Source: Gaiellales bacterium
GTDB lineage: Bacteria > Actinomycetota > Thermoleophilia > Gaiellales > F1-60-MAGs149
Direction of reading: 5' to 3'
Assembly: GCA_030831375.1 (NCBI GenBank)
Contig: JAURLF010000096.1
Coordinates: 1-11,385 of the forward strand
DNA length: 11,385 nucleotides
The notes below the pieces were generated by a model that searched no databases, was not told the DNA's origin, and saw only the letters and a program-made list of their open reading frames with translations. Positions 1 through 6,475 of this stretch are shown one piece after another. Made by a program: the position numbers and the translations under genes. Every line of letters begins with the position of its first letter. The first letter of the stretch is position 1.

Positions 1-1437
1 GAGCTTGCGAATCAGCGGCGCCGCGAACTGGTAGAACGTGTCCGACAGGATCACGACCTGCATGCGCTCGCGCAGCCAGCCGAGGATCGCGCCGAACTCG
101 CCGGCGCGCACGAGGTCGTCGACGGCGAGGTCGCGGCGCATCGCCTCCAGCAGCGCGGCCGAGTAGAGGTTGCCGAGCGTGTACGTCGGGAAGTACCCGA
201 TGTAGCCCTCCGACCAGTGCACGTCCTGCATCACGCCCTCGACGTCGTCCTGCGGGGCGTAGCCCAGGTACTCCTCCATGCGCGCGTTCCAGACCTCGGG
301 GAGGTCGGCCACGGCGACCCGCCCCTCGATCAGGTCGACCTCGAGCTCGAAGCGCAGCAGGATGTGCAGGTTGTAGGTGACCTCGTCCGACTCGACCCGG
401 ATCGGGGTCCGCGCGACCCGGCAGACGGCGCGCTGCATCCCGAGCGCGTCGACGTCGTCGAGCTGCCCGGGGAAGTGCTCGCGCGCCACCGGCAGGTAGT
501 GCTCCCAGAAGGCGAGCGAGCGCCCGATCGCGTTCTCGTACAGGCGCGACTGCGACTCGTGCAGCCCCAGCGAGGGCGCACCGCAGACCGCGCTGCGCCA
601 GAGCGGCTCGGCGATCCCCTGCTCGTAGAGGCCGTGGCCGGCCTCGTGGATGCTCGCGTACAGGCAGGCGGGCAGCCAGTCCTCCCAGATCCGCGTGGTC
701 AGGCGGATGTCGGTCGGGGACGTCCCGCCGGTGAAGGGGTGCGTCGAGAGGTCCTGGCGGCCGCGCTCGAAGTCGAAGCCGAGGTCGCGCAGGACGCGCA
801 GCGAGAAGGCCTCCTGCGCCGCCGGGTCGAAGCCGCGCTCGAGCACCGAGGCGTCGGGCGCGGGCAGGTCGAGGAGGCGCTGGGCGAACGGCACGAGCCG
901 GTCGCGCAGGTCCGCGAGGAGGGGTTGCAGGCGCTCCAGCCGCATCCCGGGCTCGAAGTCGTCGAGCAGGGCGTCGTAGCGGGTGCCGTCGCCCCGCAGC
1001 AGATCGGCCTCCTCGACCTTCAGGCGCAGCAGCTCCTCGAGCGCGGGGCGGTAGTCGGCGAAGGCGCCCGTGGTGCGGGCATGCTCCCAGGCCTGGTTGG
1101 TGCGGGAGCGCTGCTCGGCGAGCCGCCGCACGACGTCCTCCGGCAGCTTCGTCGCGCGATCGCGCTGGCGGCGCGCCTCGCGCAGCATCGCCCGCTGCTC
1201 GACCGTCAGGTCGGCAAGCGCCTCGGCCGCGTCGATCGCCTCGCCGTAGGCGGGGTCGACCAGCCGCTGGTGCGCGATCGCGGCGAGGGTCGCGCCCTGC
1301 TGGGCGCGCGCCTCGCGCCCGCCGGGCGGGCACAGCACCTGCTCGTCCCAGCTGAGCAGGCCCGCCACGCCGCCGAGGTCGAACTGCTCGCGCATCCGCG
1401 CCGCGAAGGCGCCCCACACCGCGTCGTCGTCCGCCAT
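1..1437 (-). CDS. M32 family metallocarboxypeptidase (partial, C-terminus outside window)
   Basis: Zinc-dependent cytoplasmic carboxypeptidase of the thermostable carboxypeptidase 1 (Taq/Pfu) family, which removes C-terminal amino acids from peptides. The reverse strand reads open for 479 codons from the ATG at 1437 to the window edge. The usual family length is about 500 aa, so only some 20 residues should be missing. Visible family motifs, in order: an HPF motif followed by DIRLTTR (DxRxT type); the zinc site HEAGH at residues 264-268 (H264, E265, H268); [10 protein letters not shown] about 35 residues later; [11 protein letters not shown]; and GVMQDVHW followed by [10 protein letters not shown] near residue 400. 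All catalytic motifs look intact. The start lies 10 nt after the stop of the upstream PAP2 gene, so cotranscription is likely. There is no Shine-Dalgarno sequence, but a TAGGCT box sits 7 nt before the ATG, so it may also have its own leaderless promoter. Family assignment is secure; substrate preference is unknown. Confidence 0.95.
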   Translation of the reverse strand, partial: MADDDAVWGAFAARMREQFDLGGVAGLLSWDEQVLCPPGGREARAQQGATLAAIAHQRLVDPAYGEAIDAAEALADLTVEQRAMLREARRQRDRATKLPEDVVRRLAEQRSRTNQAWEHARTTGAFADYRPALEELLRLKVEEADLLRGDGTRYDALLDDFEPGMRLERLQPLLADLRDRLVPFAQRLLDLPAPDASVLERGFDPAAQEAFSLRVLRDLGFDFERGRQDLSTHPFTGGTSPTDIRLTTRIWEDWLPACLYASIHEAGHGLYEQGIAEPLWRSAVCGAPSLGLHESQSRLYENAIGRSLAFWEHYLPVAREHFPGQLDDVDALGMQRAVCRVARTPIRVESDEVTYNLHILLRFELEVDLIEGRVAVADLPEVWNARMEEYLGYAPQDDVEGVMQDVHWSEGYIGYFPTYTLGNLYSAALLEAMRRDLAVDDLVRAGEFGAILGWLRERMQVVILSDTFYQFAAPLIRKL

Positions 1438-1444
1438 GGGCGGC

Positions 1445-1450
1445 AGCCTA
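1445..1450 (-). promoter_or_regulatory. -10-like box TAGGCT before the M32 carboxypeptidase
   Basis: Reading the minus strand, TAGGCT ends 7 nt before the ATG at 1437. Transcription would therefore start at or next to the start codon and give a leaderless mRNA. The first three bases of the box are the TAG stop codon of the upstream PAP2 gene. No convincing -35 was found. It is supported mainly by the same arrangement before five other genes in the window. Confidence 0.45.
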
Positions 1451-2197
1451 CCCGGCCGCGCCCGCACCGACGCGCGCCGAGCCGGCGGGGATCCGCCACG
1501 GCAGGCCGCAGAGCGCCGCGACGAGCGCGCCGCCGCCGAGCATCGCGACGCCCGCGACCCCGTCGAGGACGTAGTGGTTGCCGGTGGCGACGACCATGAA
1601 GGCGACGAAGGCGGGGTACGCCACCGCGGCGAGCCGCAGCGCCGGTGTGACCGCCAGCCGCCAGCCGACGATCCCGACGAGGGCCGCGTACGCGACGTGC
1701 ATCGACGGCACGGCCGCGTACGGGTTGAACAGCCCGGACGCGAGGCCGCCGTGGAGGTCGACGCCGCTGTGGACCGCGATCACGTCCACGAGGCCCGAGG
1801 CGGCGACGAGCCGGGGCGGCGCCACCGGGTAGAGGGCGTAGACGGCGAGCGCGAGGGCGTTGGCGGCGAGGAACACGTTGCGGACCGGGACGTAGGCGTC
1901 GCGCCGCCGCCGCCACAGCCAGACCAGCATCAGCGCGGTGACGGGCAGGTGCAGGCCGAGGTAGAGCGCGCTGAGCGCCTCCGCGAGCCCCACGCGGGCC
2001 AGCGCCCAGCCCTGCACGGCCGGCTCGATCCCGATGCCCAGCGCCGCCTGGACGCCCAGCACCTCGAGGGCGTTGCGGGAGGCGTCATCGGGCTCGCCGA
2101 CCGCGACGCCGCGCACCGCCTGGTACGCGAGCAGCGCCCCGACGAACAGCGCGATCTGGCCGAGCCCGGCCCGAACTCCCCCCGTCGGCGCACCCAC
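1448..2197 (-). CDS. PAP2_3-type integral membrane phosphatase/phosphotransferase
   Basis: A 249-aa polytopic membrane protein of the PAP2 superfamily, closest in pattern to the PAP2_3 (Aur1/Ipt1 inositol phosphotransferase-like) group, which acts on lipid phosphates or phospho-head groups at the membrane surface. Three motif blocks are visible: YPVAPPR at residues 123-129, PSMH at 164-167 and GNHYVLD at 206-212. These match the C1, C2 and C3 active-site blocks, with H167, H208 and D212 the likely catalytic residues. Hydrophobic segments lie near 12-30, 70-95, 106-125, 168-180, 187-205 and 211-232, giving about six membrane spans. The start is a GTG at 2197. An ATG at 2208 is in another frame and cannot be used. 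The gene follows the cold-shock terminator by about 57 nt, so it needs its own promoter, and CATGCT 6 nt before the GTG is only a weak candidate. The carboxypeptidase follows 10 nt downstream. Substrate cannot be told from sequence. Confidence 0.85.
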   Translation of the reverse strand: MGAPTGGVRAGLGQIALFVGALLAYQAVRGVAVGEPDDASRNALEVLGVQAALGIGIEPAVQGWALARVGLAEALSALYLGLHLPVTALMLVWLWRRRRDAYVPVRNVFLAANALALAVYALYPVAPPRLVAASGLVDVIAVHSGVDLHGGLASGLFNPYAAVPSMHVAYAALVGIVGWRLAVTPALRLAAVAYPAFVAFMVVATGNHYVLDGVAGVAMLGGGALVAALCGLPWRIPAGSARVGAGAAG

Positions 2198-2254
2198 GCG
2201 CGCAGCATGGGCCGCGGAAGCGGCCCGCCGGTTGTGGGAAAGCCCCCGAGAACG

Positions 2255-2294
2255 AAAAAAGGCGCCGCCCCCACCCGCTGGTGGGGACGGCGCC
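2255..2294 (-). terminator. Rho-independent terminator of the cold-shock gene
   Basis: Near-perfect inverted repeat: arms 2261-2275 and 2280-2294 pair over 15 positions with a single mismatch around a 4-nt loop. On the minus strand it is followed at once by six T residues (AAAAAA at 2255-2260 on the plus strand). It lies 14 bp past the stop of the cold-shock gene and is oriented to end that transcript. It is the only textbook intrinsic terminator in the window, and it separates the cold-shock gene from the PAP2/carboxypeptidase pair. Confidence 0.92.
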
Positions 2295-2308
2295 GCACGA
2301 CGCGACGA

Positions 2309-2515
2309 TCAGTCGAGCATCTCGACGTCGATCGCCTCGGGACCCTTCTGGCCCTCACGCGCCTCGAAGGTGACCTTCGCACCCTCGCGGAGCGTGCGGA
2401 ATCCGGATCCCGTCACGCTCGTGTAGTGGACGAAGAGGTCCTTCCCCCCACCATCGGGGGCGATGAAGCCATAGCCCTTCGCATCGGAGAACCACTTCAC
2501 AACACCGGTCGCCAT
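2309..2515 (-). CDS. Cold-shock protein (CspA family)
   Basis: A 68-aa single cold-shock domain protein, an RNA/ssDNA-binding OB-fold that acts as an RNA chaperone in the cytoplasm. RNP1 is seen as KGYGFI (residues 13-18) and RNP2 as DLFVHY (26-31), with the family's usual N-terminus (GVVKWFSDAKGYGFI) and length. The ATG at 2515 is preceded by GAAGGA 10 nt upstream, one of only two clear ribosome binding sites here. It appears monocistronic: it has a promoter candidate about 70 nt upstream, a leader of roughly 64 nt, and a strong terminator. That layout fits an abundant, individually controlled protein. Whether it is cold-induced cannot be told from sequence. Confidence 0.97.
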   Translation of the reverse strand: MATGVVKWFSDAKGYGFIAPDGGGKDLFVHYTSVTGSGFRTLREGAKVTFEAREGQKGPEAIDVEMLD

Positions 2516-2525
2516 GCGGCACCCG

Positions 2526-2555
2526 TCCTTCTCTTACGACCCCGTGCGCCGGGTC
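2526..2555 (-). promoter_or_regulatory. Leader stem-loop and ribosome binding site of the cold-shock gene
   Basis: On the minus strand GAAGGA (2531-2526) lies 10 nt before the ATG. Just upstream, gaccc (2538-2542) and gggtc (2551-2555) can form a 5-bp stem with an 8-nt loop. Cold-shock mRNAs in other bacteria use leader structure for temperature control. The small stem here may be coincidental in such GC-rich DNA. The ribosome binding site itself is clear. Confidence 0.5.
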
Positions 2556-2585
2556 TCACGTCCCCCCTAGCGGCGGGATTGCAGG

Positions 2586-2614
2586 ACCGTACCGGATTCT
2601 GGTGCGGTTTGCAG
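2586..2614 (-). promoter_or_regulatory. Candidate sigma-70-type promoter of the cold-shock gene
   Basis: On the minus strand CTGCAA (2614-2609) and TACGGT (2591-2586) are separated by 17 bp, matching a loose -35/-10 pair. Transcription would start near 2579 and give a leader of about 64 nt carrying the ribosome binding site. The rest of the 117-bp gap between the flavin reductase stop and the cold-shock start holds nothing else recognisable. Confidence 0.4.
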
Positions 2615-2632
2615 CGATCTCCGTCCGGATCG

Positions 2633-3169
2633 CTACATCCAGCCCTCGCCGTCGGAGATCCCGATCACGCGGCCGCGCGGCACCAGCGCGTCCTCGTCGA
2701 GGCCCCCGAAGGCGCCGCGATGGAAGATCAGGGGCTCGCCCGGCGAGCTCTCGAAGTGCACGACCTCGCCGATCACGAGGTCGTGATCGCCGGCGGTGAC
2801 GATGTCGAAGATCGAGCAGCGCATGATCGCGAGCGCGTGCCGCACCGAGTAGAAGCCGTGCGGGTCGAGCATCGCGTGGTCCGTCGGGAAGTCGGCGCCG
2901 CGCTGCGCGAAGGCGAGCGCGGTGTCCTGCTGGCGGCGGTGGAGGATGTTCACGGCCATCTTCTCGCTGTCCTTGACCCCGTCCAGGGTGCGCGTGCCGT
3001 GCGCGAGCGACACGAGCACCAGCAGGGGGTCGAGCGAGACGCTCGTGAACGAGTTCAGGGTCATGCCCTGCGGCGCGCCGCCGAGCGACGTCGTGACGAC
3101 GGTCACACCGGTGGCGAAGGCGCCGACGGTGTCACGGAACGCGCGCGCCTCATGGGAGGGGGCTGCCAT
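2633..3169 (-). CDS. Flavin reductase-like (FMN-binding split-barrel) protein
   Basis: A 178-aa cytoplasmic protein of the flavin reductase-like domain family, which contains HpaC-type NAD(P)H:flavin reductases and the reductase partners of two-component flavin monooxygenases. Such proteins supply reduced FMN/FAD or bind flavin themselves. Signature blocks are GVTVVTT (residues 21-27), the GMTLNSFTSVSLDP stretch (35-48) that contacts flavin in the family, GDHDLVIGEV (127-136) and PLIFHRGAF (146-154). Length is typical and the fold spans the whole protein. There is no Shine-Dalgarno sequence; TACCGT ends 7 nt before the ATG, suggesting leaderless transcription. No monooxygenase partner is adjacent, so the acceptor reaction is unknown. 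The neighbour is a divergent EamA exporter, and the two may respond to a common signal through the shared 36-bp gap. Confidence 0.9.
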   Translation of the reverse strand: MAAPSHEARAFRDTVGAFATGVTVVTTSLGGAPQGMTLNSFTSVSLDPLLVLVSLAHGTRTLDGVKDSEKMAVNILHRRQQDTALAFAQRGADFPTDHAMLDPHGFYSVRHALAIMRCSIFDIVTAGDHDLVIGEVVHFESSPGEPLIFHRGAFGGLDEDALVPRGRVIGISDGEGWM

Positions 3170-3176
3170 GGCGAGA

Positions 3177-3182
3177 ACGGTA
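3177..3182 (-). promoter_or_regulatory. -10-like box TACCGT before the flavin reductase gene
   Basis: Read on the minus strand, the box ends 7 nt before the ATG at 3169 and would place the transcription start at the start codon. It lies 11 bp from the opposing -10 of the transporter gene, so the two polymerase footprints would overlap. Confidence 0.45.
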
Positions 3183-3193
3183 GCGCGTGGCCC

Positions 3194-3199
3194 TAGGAT
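3194..3199 (+). promoter_or_regulatory. -10-like box TAGGAT before the EamA transporter
   Basis: TAGGAT ends 6 nt before the ATG at 3206, predicting a leaderless transcript. The match to TATAAT (T1, A2, A5, T6) is the best of the set. No clear -35 was found at the usual distance (about 3171-3176). Confidence 0.5.
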
Positions 3200-3205
3200 G
3201 CGGCG

Positions 3206-4114
3206 ATGACGACGGGGGGCATCGTGCGTGCACCGCAGGGTGCGCGCACCGCGCAGGGGCTGATCGCCGCATCAGCGGTCCTCTACGGCACGCAGGGCAT
3301 CTTCGCGTCGCTCGCCTACGACCACGGCGCCTCAGTCGGGGTCCTGCTCGCGGTGCGCGCCGTGCTGTTCCTCGTGCTGGCGCTGTTCCTGCTCGACCGC
3401 GTCCGCCGTGCGACCCTGCGGGGGCACCGGCGCACGATCGCGATCGCCTGCTTCACGTCGATTGCCGGGCCCTTCCTGTACTTCGCGGCGATCACGCGCA
3501 TGGACCCGGCCACCGTGACCCTGATCTTCTTCGTCTACCCCGCCCTCACGATCCTCGGCGCGCGCCTCGTGGGCCGCGTGCGGCTGACCGCGCTGTCGTT
3601 GCTCGTGACCGCCGTCACGCTCGCCGGCGTCGTGCTCGCGATCGGCAGCCCCGTCGGCGACGTCGACCCGATCGGGGTGCTCCTGTCGCTCGCCTTCGCG
3701 GTCGTGATCAGCAGCTACTTCCTCGCGGCCGAGCACGGCCTCGAGGGCGTCGACCCGCTCGCCTGGCTCGGCATCACGGTGCTCGCCGCCGCCGTCTTCC
3801 TGATCCCGCTGGGCCCCGTGATCGGCGGGTTCGCGCTCCCCGACGCGTCGGGCTGGCTGGCGCTCGCCGGCGTCGCGGTCGTGGCCAGCATCCTGCCGTG
3901 CCTGTTCCAGACGGCGGGTCTGATGCGCCTGGGTGGCGCCGCCACGTCGCTCGTCGCCACCGTGGAGATCGCCACCGTCGTGCTGCTCAGCGTGCTCGTG
4001 CTCGGCGAGCGCCCGACGCCCGTCAGCCTGCTCGGCGCTGTGCTGGTCGTGATCGGCGCGGCCGCCGCGCCGATCGCGGTGCGGCGCACGACGGCGCCGC
4101 CGTCACCGCTGTAG
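3206..4114 (+). CDS. EamA-family (DMT superfamily) membrane transporter
   Basis: A 302-aa integral membrane protein of the drug/metabolite transporter superfamily (10-TMS RhaT/YdcZ-like exporters, two EamA repeats). Hydrophobic helices run through the whole chain from about residue 17. The first EamA repeat covers about 18-147 and the second about 155-291. The second ends in the family hallmark GERPTPVSLLGAVLVVIGAA (about 267-286), where the GE-x-P motif opens the last helix. The ATG at 3206 is chosen because a -10-like TAGGAT lies 6 nt upstream and the first helix follows after a short polar N-terminus. It overlaps the convergent capA-like gene by 12 bp, with no terminator between them. Substrate is not predictable; EamA members export amino acids, metabolites or drugs. 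Confidence 0.92.
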   Translation: MTTGGIVRAPQGARTAQGLIAASAVLYGTQGIFASLAYDHGASVGVLLAVRAVLFLVLALFLLDRVRRATLRGHRRTIAIACFTSIAGPFLYFAAITRMDPATVTLIFFVYPALTILGARLVGRVRLTALSLLVTAVTLAGVVLAIGSPVGDVDPIGVLLSLAFAVVISSYFLAAEHGLEGVDPLAWLGITVLAAAVFLIPLGPVIGGFALPDASGWLALAGVAVVASILPCLFQTAGLMRLGGAATSLVATVEIATVVLLSVLVLGERPTPVSLLGAVLVVIGAAAAPIAVRRTTAPPSPL

Positions 4115-5317
4115 GCCCGTGCAGCCGCGCAGGTCGCGCCACTCGCGCACGGCCTGCGCCCGCGCATCGCCCGTCAGCGGCACGGGCCGCCCGCCCTCGA
4201 TCTGCGCGGGCAGCCAGCGGTAGCCGTCGATGCGCCGGCCCGTGGCCGTGACCTCGAGGACGCCGGTGCGGGCGGCGATCCCTCCGCCCGTGTAGAAGAC
4301 GAAGTTGCCGAGGCCGTAGTCGACGAAGGCGCGGCCGAGCATCCCGCCGCCGAGCAGGATGTGGGCGTGTGCGCCGACGATGATGTCGGCGCCGGCGCGC
4401 ACGAGGTTGCGGGCGAGGTCGACCTGCCGCTCGAGCGGGCAGGCCTCCATCTCCGCGCCCCAGTGCAGGTAGACGACGACGGTGTCGCTGGTCCGGCGTG
4501 CGCGGCGCACCTCGTGGAGCAGCCGCTCCTCCATCTCGTACTTGGCGCTCGCGACGCCCGTCTGGCGACCGTCGGCCTGCCACCACGAGAGGAACTCCTC
4601 GTCGATCACCTGGGTCGCGCCGATCACGGCGATCCGCTGGCCGTTGACCTCCGTCCGCCAGGGCCGGAACGCCTCGCGCTCGGAGCGCCCGCCGCCGACC
4701 ACGGGCACGCCCGCGCGGCGCGCATGGCGCAGGGTGTCGCGCAGGCCGGAGGCGCCGTAGTCCATCCCGTGGTTGTTGGCCACGCTGACGACGTCGATGC
4801 CACCCGCCTTGATCGCCCGGAACGCGCTCGGCGGCGCCCGGAACAGGTACTCCTTGTTCGGGGTCACGTCGCCGCCGTCGGTGACGGCGGTCTCGAGGTT
4901 GACCATCGCGACGTCCGCGCGGCGCAGGATCCGCCGAACGGGCGCGAAGACCTGCGCCGGATCGTCGTCGAGGTACGAGCGGATCGGGGGCTCGAACATC
5001 ACATCGCCGCCGAACGCGAACGTGACGGGCTCGCCGCTGCCGAGCCGCTTCGGAAGGTCGGGCGCGGCCGTAGGCGCCGCGGCGGCGACGTCATCCGACG
5101 GCTCCGTCGCGGCCGCCATCTCGGTCGTCGCCGCGGTCGTCGCGGCGGCGGTCGTCGCCGGCTGGCTCTGCGCGCGCGCCGTCGAGTCGTCGCCGCCGCG
5201 CAGGCCCCAGGCCGCGGCCACGGAGAGCGCCGCGCAGGCGAGCACCGCGAGTGCCGCGACCCAGCGGCGACGGCGGTACGGGCCGGGCTTCGGGGTGACG
5301 GCGCCCATGCGTCCCAT
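4103..5317 (-). CDS. Membrane-anchored CapA/PgsA-like metallophosphatase
   Basis: A 404-aa protein with a basic N-terminus, a single membrane anchor (about residues 19-38), an Ala/Thr-rich low-complexity linker (about 45-88) and a C-terminal CapA (PGA_cap) domain, so the catalytic part should sit outside the membrane. Family metal-site motifs are complete: GDVM (104-107), NLE (140-142), ANNHGMDYG (180-188), HWG (285-287), GAHAH (315-319) and GLGNFVF (335-341). These are the calcineurin-like phosphoesterase motifs of CapA proteins, known for poly-gamma-glutamate capsule synthesis in Bacillus but widespread in bacteria without that capsule. No capB/capC or polymer genes are near, so a cell-envelope role is only inferred. 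Two in-frame ATGs (5317 and 5308) are possible starts, and neither has a clear ribosome binding site. It diverges from the quinone oxidoreductase across 74 bp. Confidence 0.9.
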   Translation of the reverse strand: MGRMGAVTPKPGPYRRRRWVAALAVLACAALSVAAAWGLRGGDDSTARAQSQPATTAAATTAATTEMAAATEPSDDVAAAAPTAAPDLPKRLGSGEPVTFAFGGDVMFEPPIRSYLDDDPAQVFAPVRRILRRADVAMVNLETAVTDGGDVTPNKEYLFRAPPSAFRAIKAGGIDVVSVANNHGMDYGASGLRDTLRHARRAGVPVVGGGRSEREAFRPWRTEVNGQRIAVIGATQVIDEEFLSWWQADGRQTGVASAKYEMEERLLHEVRRARRTSDTVVVYLHWGAEMEACPLERQVDLARNLVRAGADIIVGAHAHILLGGGMLGRAFVDYGLGNFVFYTGGGIAARTGVLEVTATGRRIDGYRWLPAQIEGGRPVPLTGDARAQAVREWRDLRGCTGLQR

Positions 5318-5359
5318 TGTTCACCGACTTCGCGGTCGCTCCTGTCGGGCGGGCTCGGG

Positions 5360-5365
5360 TACGCT
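5360..5365 (+). promoter_or_regulatory. -10-like box TACGCT of the quinone oxidoreductase gene
   Basis: TACGCT would start transcription near 5372, giving a leader of about 20 nt that just includes the Shine-Dalgarno site. It lies in the 74-bp divergent gap with the capA-like gene. No clear -35 or opposing -10 was found in that gap. Confidence 0.4.
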
Positions 5366-5379
5366 CGCGGGGTCGAGCG

Positions 5380-5385
5380 AGGAGG
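5380..5385 (+). promoter_or_regulatory. Strong Shine-Dalgarno site AGGAGG fixing the start at 5392
   Basis: A perfect AGGAGG lies 6 nt before the ATG at 5392. This decides the start against an in-frame ATG at 5317, which would add 25 unrelated, Arg-rich residues. It is the best ribosome binding site in the window. Confidence 0.85.
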
Positions 5386-5391
5386 AGCGGG

Positions 5392-6369
5392 ATGCGCTGC
5401 GTCGTGTACACGGGGGCCGGGGGCAACGAGGTCGTCAGCTGCGAGGAGCGGCCCGACCCCGTCTGCGGCGACGAGGAGGTCCTGATCCACGCCGCCTTCG
5501 CCGGCCTCAACGGCGCCGACGTCGCGCAGCGCAAGGGCCATTACCCCGCCCCGCCCGGCTGGCCCGCGGACATCCCCGGCCTCGAGGTGGCGGGGGTGGT
5601 CCACGAGGTCGGCGCCAAGGTGCGTGGTTGGCAGGTCGGCGACCGCGCCTGGGGCCTCGTCGGCGGTGGTGGCCTCGCCGACCGGGTCGCCGTGCACGCG
5701 AGCTGCGTCGCGCCGGTCCCGTCGCGGCTCGACGCGCGCGAGATCGCCGCCGTGCCCGAGGTCTTCATCACGGCGCACGACGCCGTCGCCACCCAGGCGG
5801 GCCTCAGGCCCGGCGAGACCCTGCTCGTGCACGGCGCGGCCGGCGGCGTCGGCTCGGCCGCCGTCCAGATCGGCGTGGCGCTCGGCGCGACCGTGATCGG
5901 CGTCAGCCGCCACGATGAGGGCCGTGCGGCGATCGCCGGCTGGGGCGCGACCGCGATCGACGCCGAGGCCTGGCCCGAGCGCGTCCTCGAGCTGACCGGC
6001 GGCCGCGGCGCGGACGTCATCCTCGAGCTCGTCGGCGCCCCCAACGTGCCGGGCGACGTCCAGGCGATCGCGCGCCGCGGGCGCCTCGCGATCGTCGGGA
6101 TCGGCGCCGGGCAGAAGGTCGAGCTGTCCCTGCGCGACCTGATGACGAAGCGCGCGACGGTGTTCGGCACGACGCTCCGGGCACGGCCCCTCGGCGAGAA
6201 GATCGACGCGATCACGCGCTTCGACCGCGAATGCGGGCCGCTCTTCGCCGCCGGCCGCCTGAACCCGGTGATCGACCGCGCGTTCCCGTGGAACGAGGCC
6301 GCCGACGCGCTCGCCCGCATGGAGGGCCCGGGCAAGGTCGGCAAGGTGCTGCTGGACTTCGCGTCCTAG
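5392..6369 (+). CDS. PIG3-type NAD(P)H:quinone oxidoreductase (zinc-free MDR family)
   Basis: A 325-aa cytoplasmic oxidoreductase of the medium-chain dehydrogenase/reductase superfamily, in the zinc-independent quinone oxidoreductase branch resembling human TP53I3/PIG3, which reduces quinones with NAD(P)H. The N-terminal GroES-like domain (about 1-125) has the LNGADVAQRKGHYP and IPGLEVAGVV (61-70) blocks. The Rossmann domain carries the cofactor loop HGAAGGVGSAAVQIG (147-161) and the VGIGAGQKVELSL segment. The C-terminus keeps the diagnostic TTLRARPLGEK stretch and ends with the GKVLLDF motif. Zinc-ligand cysteines of alcohol dehydrogenases are absent, as expected. Start chosen from AGGAGG 6 nt upstream. 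It is probably transcribed alone: the next gene begins 106 bp later after a possible stem-loop. Physiological substrate unknown. Confidence 0.92.
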   Translation: MRCVVYTGAGGNEVVSCEERPDPVCGDEEVLIHAAFAGLNGADVAQRKGHYPAPPGWPADIPGLEVAGVVHEVGAKVRGWQVGDRAWGLVGGGGLADRVAVHASCVAPVPSRLDAREIAAVPEVFITAHDAVATQAGLRPGETLLVHGAAGGVGSAAVQIGVALGATVIGVSRHDEGRAAIAGWGATAIDAEAWPERVLELTGGRGADVILELVGAPNVPGDVQAIARRGRLAIVGIGAGQKVELSLRDLMTKRATVFGTTLRARPLGEKIDAITRFDRECGPLFAAGRLNPVIDRAFPWNEAADALARMEGPGKVGKVLLDFAS

Positions 6370-6388
6370 CCGCGTAAGCGGACCGCGA

Positions 6389-6410
6389 GTCGGGCCGACG
6401 AGCGCCCGAC
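6389..6410 (+). terminator. Possible stem-loop after the quinone oxidoreductase
   Basis: Perfect 7-bp arms gtcgggc (6389-6395) and gcccgac (6404-6410) enclose an 8-nt loop, 20 bp after the stop codon. There is no T-tract, so an intrinsic terminator of the usual kind is doubtful. Actinobacteria are often proposed to use hairpins lacking a U-tract. The remaining ~65 bp before the sigma factor gene hold no other clear element. Confidence 0.3.
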
Positions 6411-6461
6411 ATGCAGCACGGCCGCAAGCCCAGCCCCCTTCCCTTCCCGCGCCCCGCCCGG

Positions 6462-6467
6462 CAGAAT
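6462..6467 (+). promoter_or_regulatory. Weak -10-like box CAGAAT before the sigma factor gene
   Basis: CAGAAT ends 8 nt before the ATG at 6476, in the same position as the TANNNT boxes of other genes here, but it lacks the first T. It keeps A2, A5 and T6. There is no Shine-Dalgarno sequence before this gene, so a leaderless transcript is plausible. Confidence 0.3.
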
Positions 6468-6475
6468 CCGGACCG

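Noticed and set aside
217..1599. 460-codon plus-strand open frame opposite the carboxypeptidase and PAP2 genes
   Set aside because: It is the antisense shadow of genes with complete catalytic motifs. The translation is Arg/Ala/Val-rich low-complexity sequence with no domain, as expected opposite GC-rich codons.
1436..3196. 586-codon plus-strand open frame covering PAP2, cold-shock and flavin reductase genes
   Set aside because: It runs antisense through three recognisable proteins and a terminator hairpin. No motif, ribosome binding site or domain supports it.
5100..5165. Tandem-repeat-like gtcgtcgc/gcggcg tract
   Set aside because: It encodes the Ala/Thr-rich stalk of the CapA-like protein. 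The repeat is explained by low-complexity coding and has no regular unit of its own.
5317..5391. N-terminal extension of the quinone oxidoreductase to an ATG at 5317
   Set aside because: It would add 25 Arg-rich residues not found in the family, and it lies upstream of the perfect Shine-Dalgarno site that serves the ATG at 5392.
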